A stretch of DNA of 64,000 nt. Source: Paracoccus aestuariivivens. Lineage in GTDB: Bacteria; Pseudomonadota; Alphaproteobacteria; Rhodobacterales; Rhodobacteraceae. Made by a program: the position numbers and the translations under genes. This document shows, in pieces, positions 45,026 through 52,150 of this stretch. The DNA lies in assembly GCF_009711225.1 (NCBI RefSeq), contig NZ_WMIE01000010.1:33439-97438 (forward strand). Reading direction: 5' to 3'. The stretch's first letter is position 1. Each line of letters begins with the position of its first letter. The notes under the pieces are model-generated. The model was not told the origin of the DNA. It saw only the letters and a program-made list of their open reading frames with translations, and ran no database searches.

Positions 45026-45422
45026 CGGTCGCACCCAACGGTATCAGTCGGGCCTTGCCGGAGATGACTTCGATCCCGTCGACCACGGCACTCAGATCGA
45101 ACAGGATGGCATCCGGCCCGCTTGCGGTGACGGTTGCCGTCGCGGCAATCGAACTGCCGACGGGCAGGGCACGGTTAAACCCGATTTCCAGCCCGCCCAA
45201 GCGGTAATCAGGTCCGGCGAGCCTGCCGAAGGCGGTCGAAAACAGGCTCGCGGCGGCGAGTTCGAAAACGATCATGTCGGATTGGCCATTGGCCTTGGCA
45301 TAGGCGCGATCGACATGGGCGCGGCCCATATTGCCCGAAATGCCGGTGAAAAAGCCTTGTTCGGCGACGGTCATGGTTTTGCGGAAAGTCATCGACTGGC
45401 CGATGGCGGGAAGTTCGCTCAT
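45018..45422 (-). CDS. MaoC-like hot-dog protein with degenerate catalytic site
   Basis: The protein is 134 residues. The motif region reads TGISGNMGRAHVDRAYA (about 26-42): the usual Asp is Asn and the Pro is Arg, while the His remains. Next is IVFELAAASLFSTAFGRLAG. Such partners occur in heteromeric MaoC hydratases such as ChsH1-ChsH2, where one subunit lacks the active site. It is directly coupled to the intact MaoC gene. Confidence 0.82.
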   Translation of the reverse strand: MSELPAIGQSMTFRKTMTVAEQGFFTGISGNMGRAHVDRAYAKANGQSDMIVFELAAASLFSTAFGRLAGPDYRLGGLEIGFNRALPVGSSIAATATVTASGPDAILFDLSAVVDGIEVISGKARLIPLGATDV

Positions 45423-45433
45423 GTCGGGGTTCC

Positions 45434-46594
45434 TTACAGGGTCAGGCCGCGCTTGATCACCGAACGGGCGATCAGCATGCGGTGGATTTCCGAAGTGCCG
45501 TCGTAAAGCCGCGTCACGCGGGCATCGCGGTAGATGCGTTCAAGCGGCAATTCCTTGGTGAAGCCGTAGCCACCGAAGACCTGAATGCCGCGATCCGCAA
45601 CGCGGCCCAACATTTCGGAGGCCTGCACCTTGACCATGCTGACCTTGTCGCGCGGGTCCTTGCCGTGATCCTCCTCCCATGCGGTGTTCAGGACCATCAT
45701 GCGGGTGGCAAATATCTCCATCGCGCTGTCGGCGATCATTTGCTGGACCATCTGGAAGTCGCCGATGGGCTGGCCGAATTGCTGGCGGGTGGCGGCGTGC
45801 TGGCGCATCAGTTCCAGCACGCGGCTGGCCATCCCGACGGCGCGGGCACCGATATGTCCAAGGCGAATGCCTCCGACATTTGCCATCATCACCTTGAAGC
45901 CGTCGCCCACGGGACCAAGGACATTGCCCTTGGGAATGCGGACATCGTCAAAGGTCAGCTCGGCATGGCCATAGCCGCGATGACCCATCATCGGCTGGTT
46001 GCGCGCGACGTTGAAACCCGGCGTGCCTTTGTCCACGATCAACAGGGAAATGCCGCCACGGGCCCTTTTCTCTGCGTCGGTCACCGCCATGACGATGACG
46101 TAATCGGCGATATCCCCGTCCGAGATGAAATGCTTGGTCCCGTTCAGCACCCACTCATCGCCGTCCAGATAGGCATTGGTCTTGATCGCCGCCGCATCCG
46201 AGCCCGCGCCCGGTTCGGTGATCGCCATGGCGCAGATCTTGTCGCCCTTGACCGTGGGATAAAGGTACTTGTCCCGCAGCGGTCCTTCGAAGCGTTCCAG
46301 CATCGGATAAACCTGCCCGAAGATGCGCCGGATCAGCGCGTCAGAGGTCTGGCCCAACTGTTCTTCGACCAGACACATATCGAGCACGCTCAGGCCGCCG
46401 CCGCCGACTTCTTCGGACATGTTCAGCGCGTAAAAGCCCAAAGCCTGAGCCTCGGCTTTGACCGCAGCCAATTTGTCCGCGGGGATGCAGGCGTTTTCTT
46501 CGGTCTCTTGCTCGAGCGGTTGAACTTTTTCGCGCACAAAACGCGAGATGGCGTCGGTCACCATCTTCATCTCATCGGAAATCGTGAAATCCAT
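45434..46594 (-). CDS. Acyl-CoA dehydrogenase
   Basis: The protein is 386 residues. It has ICAMAITEPGAGSDAAAIKT near 121-140, RQQFGQPIGDFQMVQQMIADSAMEI near 268-292 and the RIYRDARVTRLYDGTSEIHRMLIAR end. The position of the catalytic Glu (YEGT in most members) is Asp in YDGT. It lies 3 bases after the CaiB gene stop and 11 before the hot-dog pair, so the order CoA transfer, oxidation, hydration is built into the operon. Confidence 0.9.
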   Translation of the reverse strand: MDFTISDEMKMVTDAISRFVREKVQPLEQETEENACIPADKLAAVKAEAQALGFYALNMSEEVGGGGLSVLDMCLVEEQLGQTSDALIRRIFGQVYPMLERFEGPLRDKYLYPTVKGDKICAMAITEPGAGSDAAAIKTNAYLDGDEWVLNGTKHFISDGDIADYVIVMAVTDAEKRARGGISLLIVDKGTPGFNVARNQPMMGHRGYGHAELTFDDVRIPKGNVLGPVGDGFKVMMANVGGIRLGHIGARAVGMASRVLELMRQHAATRQQFGQPIGDFQMVQQMIADSAMEIFATRMMVLNTAWEEDHGKDPRDKVSMVKVQASEMLGRVADRGIQVFGGYGFTKELPLERIYRDARVTRLYDGTSEIHRMLIARSVIKRGLTL

Positions 46595-46597
46595 GGC

Positions 46598-47800
46598 TCA
46601 GCCTCGCATCTTGTCGGTTTGGACGACCGCGCCACAGTCGAACAGCGCGTCGATTTCCTGCGGGTGAAGTCCGGCCTCGGTCAGGACATCGCGGGTTTGA
46701 CCACCAAGTGGTTGCGGCGCGAGCCGGACCGCGGGGACTGCGCCGTCATAGCGGATCGGATGGGATAGCAGGGTCATGTCCGATCCACCCTGCGTTTTGG
46801 CGTCGATGAAGACACCCAGATGCCGTGCCTGAGGATTTTCCCGCAAGCTGTCGTAATCCCGAACCAATTCGTGCCACACACCCGCTGCTGCAAGGCGCGT
46901 CAGCGCCTGATCGGCCGTCAGCGAAGCCATCCCATCGGCCACCATGCGCGAGATTTCGGCCCGTTTGTCGAAACCGTCTTTTTCGGTGAAATCGGCGAGT
47001 TGGGGCAGGGCCAGTGCCTCGGCCAGATCGGCGGGTTTCGACATCGAGATCATCACATGCCCGTCCTTGACCGCGTAGATGCCGTAAGGCGCGGGGCTGA
47101 ACCAATTGGCCATGCCCGCTTGGCCGCGCGGGCCGTTCCGCTCGGCTCCGTTCATCCATGCCGTGACCGATTCACCCTGAAGATCCAGCGCGGCTTGCAG
47201 CATGTTCACTTCGATCCGCTTGCCCTTGCCGGTGCGCTCGCGTTCGAACAGGGCGGCAAGGATGCCCGCCACCGTCAGCGCGGCGGCGTGGTGGTCGATC
47301 GGAACCGAGCCGATGGCGACCGGACCGCTCTCCATGCTGCCGGTATGTGCCGCAAGTCCCGACATGGCTTGCAGCAGGACGTCCTGACCGGGTCGGTCGC
47401 GATAGGGCCCGTCACCGCCATAACCGGTCGTCGCCGCGTATATCAGCTTCGGATTGATCTGACGCATCTCGGCTTCGGACAGACCCAGCTTGTCCAGGGT
47501 GCCGGGACGGAAGTTCTCCATCACGACATCCGCCTTTGCGATCAGCCGCCGAACGACCGCCAACCCCTCGGGTGATTTCAGATCAACCGCGATCGAGCGC
47601 TTGTTTCGGCCCGTTGTCATGTGGTTGACGCTGGTATCGTCGACAAACCGGTTGCCGACTGCCCAGTTTCTCTGGAAAGCGCCGCCAAGCGGTTCGACCG
47701 CGATGACGTCCGCGCCGATATCGCCCAGAAACTGTGCCGCTGCCGGTCCCGACAAAAAGTGATTGAAGCTGAGGACCGTAACCCCGTCCAACGCGCCCAT
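46598..47800 (-). CDS. CaiB/BaiF family (class III) CoA transferase
   Basis: The protein is 400 residues. LSFNHFLSGPAAAQFLGDIGADVIAVEP (about 10-37) and the catalytic Asp in RPGQDVLLQAMSGLA (about 140-154) are typical; RNKRSIAVDLKSPEG is also conserved. It moves CoA between acyl groups and so can activate a carboxylic acid without ATP. It is the first gene of the eight-gene operon that ends with LysR. Confidence 0.92.
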   Translation of the reverse strand: MGALDGVTVLSFNHFLSGPAAAQFLGDIGADVIAVEPLGGAFQRNWAVGNRFVDDTSVNHMTTGRNKRSIAVDLKSPEGLAVVRRLIAKADVVMENFRPGTLDKLGLSEAEMRQINPKLIYAATTGYGGDGPYRDRPGQDVLLQAMSGLAAHTGSMESGPVAIGSVPIDHHAAALTVAGILAALFERERTGKGKRIEVNMLQAALDLQGESVTAWMNGAERNGPRGQAGMANWFSPAPYGIYAVKDGHVMISMSKPADLAEALALPQLADFTEKDGFDKRAEISRMVADGMASLTADQALTRLAAAGVWHELVRDYDSLRENPQARHLGVFIDAKTQGGSDMTLLSHPIRYDGAVPAVRLAPQPLGGQTRDVLTEAGLHPQEIDALFDCGAVVQTDKMRG

Positions 47801-47860
47801 GGTGTTTCCCTGTTGGTTTGATTGCCGACAGGCTACGCCATGCGAAGGGCAGGGTGGAAT

Positions 47861-47893
47861 ATAGCTAACTATGATAATCTAGGGTGAGATAAT
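47861..47893. promoter_or_regulatory. Candidate LysR control region upstream of the CaiB operon
   Basis: ATAG-CTAA-CTAT (47861-47872) is an inverted repeat containing CTAACTAT, also found upstream of the aldolase gene. GATAAT follows twice directly (47873-47878 and 47888-47893). It lies 61-93 bases upstream of the CaiB start, in the 104-base gap after phnE. Confidence 0.4.
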
Positions 47894-47904
47894 TTGCAGA
47901 ATGA

Positions 47905-49230
47905 TTACTCGCCCATGATGAGTTTCCGACGCAGCCAGCCGGACAGGCTGTCCATGGCCATTACGGTCAGCACGATCAGGACCATGTAATAGGCCACGTC
48001 TTCCCAGTCCTTCTGGGTCTGGATCGCCTGCGTCAGCAACAGGCCGATACCGCCGCCGACGATGGCGCCGATGACAGTGGCGCCGCGGGTATTCGATTCC
48101 AGAAAATATAGCACCTGACTGAGCAGCACAGGCATGACCTGCGGCAGTACCCCGAAGCGCGCGCGTTGCAGGCCGTTGGCTCCGGTCGAGCGGATGCCCT
48201 CGACCTGCTTCTCGTCGATATTCTCGAAGGCTTCCGAGAACATCTTTCCGAAGCTGCCGGTATCGGTCAGCATGATCGCCAGCGATCCGGTCATCGGGCC
48301 GGGGCCAAAGGCGCGGGCCAGAACGATGGTCCAGATCAGCCCGTCAACGCCGCGGATGAAGTCAAAGACGCGACGCAGAGCAAAGCGCAGCGGACCAAAA
48401 GGCATCATGTTGCGCGCCGCCATGAAGCCCAGCGGCAGGGCAATCAGTGCCGCGCCGAAAGTGCCCAGAAAGGCCATCAGCACGGTCTCGAACATGGCCC
48501 AGATGACATCGCCATGCCGCCACATCGGATTGTTCCAGAAATCCTGCGCCATTGCGACGATGTTGGGCATCGACGGATCAACCCTGTCGCCCCAAAGTGC
48601 CGAGGCGGCAATCTGCGGCCAGCTCATGTAGTGAAACGGGCTGTCCAGCGCAAAGAAGAACAAGGCCCAGCCCGGCTGGTAGCGGAATGTCTCGGCCTTG
48701 GCACGGGTATAGGCGAAGCGCCCGGCATCGGTGGTCACGCTGACGCGCGTATCCGAGGCGTTGATCCAGTCGGGCAAGGGCTGTGGTGCGGTCAACTGTA
48801 CGCCGTCAGCGCCCTCGCGGATGTCGATCACGCCATAGTCCGGCACGTCATAGCGCGCTCCGCCCGGCAGGTAAGTGACCAGATGCCCGTCGCCAAGGTC
48901 GATGGTCGTGGTCTGACCGTCGCGGGCGATCCAGTCTGGCAGGCGGTCGGCGGGATAGGTGCCCTTGGCCTCACCGTCGATGGCGACGCTTAGCGCGCCG
49001 GTGCGGTTCTGGCGGGTGACATGGGTCTTGTGCAGCCAGAAATCCGACAGCAGCACCGAGGCATTGTCCATCCGCGCCCGACCCGCCAGTCCGGCCAGAT
49101 CGAACGAGATCGCGGCATAGACCAGATAGGCCAGCACCAGCGCGGGAATGCCCAGCGACAGGAGGCGGCGGCGGGCAAAGCGGGTGGCGACGGCATCGCT
49201 TAGTGCGGGGGAAAGGTCGATGGCGCTCAT
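47905..49230 (-). CDS. phnE: Phosphonate ABC transporter permease PhnE (long form)
   Basis: The protein is 441 residues, much longer than the usual 260-290. After helix 1 (about 27-47) a hydrophilic stretch of about 130 residues (about 55-190), with a DLGDGHLVTYLPGGARYDVP beta-rich section, probably lies outside the membrane. The permease core follows (about 245-440), with VEGIRSTGANGLQRARFGVLPQVMP as the ATPase-contact loop. It is the last gene of phnCDEE and forms the channel with the other PhnE. Confidence 0.92.
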   Translation of the reverse strand: MSAIDLSPALSDAVATRFARRRLLSLGIPALVLAYLVYAAISFDLAGLAGRARMDNASVLLSDFWLHKTHVTRQNRTGALSVAIDGEAKGTYPADRLPDWIARDGQTTTIDLGDGHLVTYLPGGARYDVPDYGVIDIREGADGVQLTAPQPLPDWINASDTRVSVTTDAGRFAYTRAKAETFRYQPGWALFFFALDSPFHYMSWPQIAASALWGDRVDPSMPNIVAMAQDFWNNPMWRHGDVIWAMFETVLMAFLGTFGAALIALPLGFMAARNMMPFGPLRFALRRVFDFIRGVDGLIWTIVLARAFGPGPMTGSLAIMLTDTGSFGKMFSEAFENIDEKQVEGIRSTGANGLQRARFGVLPQVMPVLLSQVLYFLESNTRGATVIGAIVGGGIGLLLTQAIQTQKDWEDVAYYMVLIVLTVMAMDSLSGWLRRKLIMGE

Positions 49231-49234
49231 GGGA

Positions 49235-50104
49235 TCAGCCTTTCACCAGACGGTTGCGCAGATGGTCCGACAGGCGGTCGATCAGGACGATGGCCATGAA
49301 CAGCAGCAGGAAAATCCCGACCACTTGATCATAGCGGCCCATGCCCCATTGCATCGCGATCTTGAGGTCATAGCCGATGCCGCCCTCGCCGACGAAGCCA
49401 AGGATGGCGCTGGCGCGGACGTTGATCTCGAAGCGCAGCAGGGCATAGGACAGCCAGTTAGGCGCGACCTGCGGAATGACGCCCAGCCACATCTGCTGCG
49501 ACCATGTCGCGCCGACCGAGGACAGCCCTTCGACCGGCTTGCGGTCGGCATTCTCGGCAGCTTCCGAGAAAAGCTTGCCAAGTGCGCCCGCCGTATGCAG
49601 CGAAATGGCGATCACCGCCGGAACCGGCCCGCCGCCAAGGATGTAGATCAGCAAAAGCGCGATGACGATTTCGGGGATGGCGCGGAACATGTCCATCAGC
49701 CGCCGGAACAACCCGGTCAGCCGGGGCCAGCGCGCCAACCCTCGGGTCGAAAGCAGCGCCAAAATCATCGCCGCGATCCCGCCCAGTAGGGTCGAGACCG
49801 CGGCGATGTTCAAGGTCTCAATCAATGAAGGAAAGTGCTCGATGAAAATTCCGGGCAGGGCGGCGCGTTTTTCCCATGCTTCGGCCACCACCTCGGCGGG
49901 GAAGGCCAGCAGCATCGGAAGCCCGTCGATGAAACCGCCCGCATTGCGGCTTTCGGCCAAGCGGAAGCCCGAGACCATCAGTGCCACGAACAGGATCAGC
50001 AGGATGCCGCCATAAAGCCTGCGTCGGCGCAGCAGCTCAAAATAGGCGTGGCTGGTCGCGGCCATGTCGGGACGCGAGGTGGCGGGGATGGCGCTGTCGG
50101 GCAT
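49235..50104 (-). CDS. phnE: Phosphonate ABC transporter permease PhnE
   Basis: The protein is 289 residues with six membrane helices. VEGLSSVGATWSQQMWLGVIPQV (near 197-219) is the ATPase-contact loop. The ATG at 50104 has AGGA 7 bases upstream; an in-frame TTG at 50119 is less likely. It lies 4 bases from the longer phnE and downstream of a strong hairpin after phnD. Confidence 0.92.
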   Translation of the reverse strand: MPDSAIPATSRPDMAATSHAYFELLRRRRLYGGILLILFVALMVSGFRLAESRNAGGFIDGLPMLLAFPAEVVAEAWEKRAALPGIFIEHFPSLIETLNIAAVSTLLGGIAAMILALLSTRGLARWPRLTGLFRRLMDMFRAIPEIVIALLLIYILGGGPVPAVIAISLHTAGALGKLFSEAAENADRKPVEGLSSVGATWSQQMWLGVIPQVAPNWLSYALLRFEINVRASAILGFVGEGGIGYDLKIAMQWGMGRYDQVVGIFLLLFMAIVLIDRLSDHLRNRLVKG

Positions 50105-50124
50105 GTCGGGTTCCTGCAAGGGGT

Positions 50125-50151
50125 GCGCCGCGCCCCGGTCGGGCGCGGCGC
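50125..50151 (-). other. Strong intercistronic hairpin between phnD and phnE
   Basis: GCGCCGCGCCC and GGGCGCGGCGC form a perfect 11-base stem with a 5-base loop, 22 bases after the phnD stop and without a T-run. Such structures commonly protect the binding-protein part of an ABC mRNA so that it is made in excess over the permeases. Confidence 0.6.
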
Positions 50152-50172
50152 GGGTCAGCTCGGTTCAGGCGA

Positions 50173-51072
50173 TCAGCTGTTCGATTCCTGCAGCTTGCGC
50201 GCGGCGACGACGCCTTCGTATTCGGCATGGGTCACCGGCACGAAATCCTTGGCCTCGCCATGGGCGACGCCGTAAGCGCAGGCCTTGTCGGTTTCATGCA
50301 GGTCGGCGGTCAGCTTGGTGATCTTGTCCTTGACGTCCTGCGGCAGGACATTGCGGACGACCATCGGGCCTTCCGGGATCAGCTTCGATTGCCAGATCTG
50401 GACCAGATCGTTCATGTCGATCAGACCGGCATCGGCGGCCTTGCGGAAGGCGCCGGAATTGTAGCCGTCTTCCCATTCGCCCAGCCCGTCGGCCCAAGTG
50501 ACGCCCGCGGCCACATCGCCATTGGCGACGGCGACGATCGACTGTTCATGCCCGCCCGAGAAGCGCACTTCCGAGAAGAAATCCTCAAGCTTGCCGAATT
50601 TCTCGGTCAGCTCGGCGCCGGGGACCAGATAGCCCGAGGTCGAGTTCGGATCGGCAAAGGCAAAGCTTTTGCCCTTGGCTTGCTCGACCGAGGTGATGCC
50701 GCTGTCCTTGCGGGCAAAGCCAAAGGCGTAATAGCCGGTCGAGCCGTCCATGTTCTGCTTGGTCAGGACAGGAACCACCGCATTCGGATCGGTCAGGTAG
50801 ATCTTGGCATAGCCCGAGGCCCCCAGCCACGCCATGTCCAGCGTGCCGCCCAGCAGGCCCTGGATCACGCCGTCATAGTCGGCGGGGGTGAATATCTTGA
50901 CCGGAACGCCCAGCTCGGCCTCGATGGCGGCGCGGTAGCATTCGTTCGAGGTCATGCGGTCCCGGGCGTTTTCGCCGCCCATGATGCCGATGTTGAATTG
51001 CTTGATCTCGTCGGCCTGAGCGAGCGGCGCGAAGGCGGTAGTTGCGGCAAGTGCGAAGGCAAGGGTCTTCAT
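50173..51072 (-). CDS. phnD: Phosphonate ABC transporter substrate-binding protein
   Basis: The protein is 299 residues with a signal peptide cleaved near AQA-DE (about 20). NIGIMGGENARDRM (about 28) and PADYDGVIQGLLGGTLDMAWLGASGYA (near 60-86) are PhnD hallmarks, and DPNSTSGYLVPG (near 150) belongs to the phosphonate-binding Ser/Thr region. GGAG lies 5 bases before the ATG at 51072; a GTG two codons earlier is possible. It captures phosphonates in the periplasm. Confidence 0.94.
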   Translation of the reverse strand: MKTLAFALAATTAFAPLAQADEIKQFNIGIMGGENARDRMTSNECYRAAIEAELGVPVKIFTPADYDGVIQGLLGGTLDMAWLGASGYAKIYLTDPNAVVPVLTKQNMDGSTGYYAFGFARKDSGITSVEQAKGKSFAFADPNSTSGYLVPGAELTEKFGKLEDFFSEVRFSGGHEQSIVAVANGDVAAGVTWADGLGEWEDGYNSGAFRKAADAGLIDMNDLVQIWQSKLIPEGPMVVRNVLPQDVKDKITKLTADLHETDKACAYGVAHGEAKDFVPVTHAEYEGVVAARKLQESNS

Positions 51073-51089
51073 GGTCACTCCGTGGATTT

Positions 51090-51117
51090 GGCCCCGATCG
51101 GCATGATCGTCCGGGCC
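51090..51117 (-). other. Imperfect hairpin between phnC and phnD
   Basis: GGCCC...GGGCC arms enclose a CGATC...GATCG inner stem, in the 57-base gap between phnC and phnD. It may tune the relative levels of the ATPase and the binding protein. Confidence 0.35.
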
Positions 51118-51129
51118 GGTGGGGTCTGG

Positions 51130-51948
51130 TCAGGCAAGCATCCGGTCCGCATAGCTGCGGTCGGGTTCGTGATCGGTCGGGATGGCGGTCGAGGTCGCGG
51201 CCTCGTTGAAGCCAGCATCCGCGCCGTAGATGTCGCGGGCGACGCCGGTCGAAAGCTGCTCGGGGGTTCCGTCAAAGACGATGCGCCCGTCGCGCATTCC
51301 GATCACCCGGTCGCAATAGCGCCGCGCCGTGTCCAGCGTGTGCAGGTTGGCGATGACCATGCGGCCATCCTCGACATTGATGCGTTTCAGCGTGTCCATG
51401 ACGATCTGCGCATTCATCGGGTCGAGGCTGGCGATGGGCTCGTCCGCCAGAATGATGCGCGGGTCCTGCATCAGCGCGCGGGCGATGGCGACGCGCTGCT
51501 GCTGGCCGCCCGACAGTGCCTCGGCGCGCTTGGGGGCCTGTTCGGCGATGCCCAGTCGGTCAAGGATCTGCAGCGCCCGTTCGATATCGGTGCGCGGCCA
51601 CAGGTTGAACATCGTGGCCAGGGTTGAGCGCCGGTTCAGCAGCCCGTGCAGCACGTTCGAGGCCACGTCCATGCGCGGCACAAGGTTGAACTGCTGAAAG
51701 ATCATCGCGCATTGGCTTTGCCATGCCCGCCGGTCAGCCCCGCGCAGCGCCAGCACGTCGCGCCCGTCAACCAGCATCTGCCCGGCGGATGCATCGGTCA
51801 GCCGGTTCAGCATCCGCAGAAAGGTCGATTTCCCCGCCCCCGACCTGCCGATGATCCCGACAAAGGCGGGGCGGTCGATCGCAAAGCTGATATTGTCGAC
51901 GGCGGCACGGCTGCCGAAGACGCGCGTCACATTCCGAACTTCCAGCAT
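51130..51948 (-). CDS. phnC: Phosphonate ABC transporter ATP-binding protein
   Basis: The protein is 272 residues. Walker [14 protein letters not shown] (about 35), Q-loop [13 protein letters not shown], signature [15 protein letters not shown] and Walker [14 protein letters not shown] are all intact. It powers uptake by PhnDEE. It is the first gene of the phnCDEE group and has its own A/T-rich upstream region with a Pho-box-like site, so it is likely transcribed from its own promoter as well as from phnM. Confidence 0.94.
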   Translation of the reverse strand: MLEVRNVTRVFGSRAAVDNISFAIDRPAFVGIIGRSGAGKSTFLRMLNRLTDASAGQMLVDGRDVLALRGADRRAWQSQCAMIFQQFNLVPRMDVASNVLHGLLNRRSTLATMFNLWPRTDIERALQILDRLGIAEQAPKRAEALSGGQQQRVAIARALMQDPRIILADEPIASLDPMNAQIVMDTLKRINVEDGRMVIANLHTLDTARRYCDRVIGMRDGRIVFDGTPEQLSTGVARDIYGADAGFNEAATSTAIPTDHEPDRSYADRMLA

Positions 51949-52015
51949 GATCGCCCTCGGTTACGTTGTCTGGGGGCGTGATAGAGGCCGAGTGTGACAG
52001 TTATCCCCGGTCTTC

Positions 52016-52033
52016 CTGAAACTTATGTGAAAC
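52016..52033 (-). promoter_or_regulatory. Pho-box-like site upstream of phnC
   Basis: On the minus strand it reads GTTTCAC-ATAA-GTTTCAG, two 7-base direct repeats with 4-base spacing, as in the PhoB box CTGTCAT-N4-CTGTCAY. It lies 68-85 bases before the phnC start. A single CTGTCAC half-site stands nearer the gene (51994-52000). Confidence 0.5.
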
Positions 52034-52085
52034 CGGAAAATTATTTGTTTTCAATATTTTGGTTCTTGGAAACATGTTTTGGCCC

Positions 52086-52104
52086 CCGGCGCTGGCAGCG
52101 CCGG
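52086..52104. terminator. Compact hairpin after the phnN-phnM frame
   Basis: CCGGCGCT and AGCGCCGG form a perfect 8-base stem with a 3-base loop, 47 bases past the phnM stop. It is flanked by TGTTTTGGCC and TGTTTTGACC copies. There is no T-run in the phn direction, so it may act as a partial terminator or processing site. Confidence 0.4.
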
Positions 52105-52150
52105 AGACCTGTTTTGACCAATGTTATTCGGGGGTTGCGGGACGCGCGCC

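Noticed and set aside
27832..47800. Naming the locus as itaconate, methylsuccinate, pyrimidine or hydantoin catabolism
   Set aside because: Each fits part of the gene set only; no single known pathway explains the hydantoinase, the two CoA-activating enzymes and the altered DHDPS pair together.
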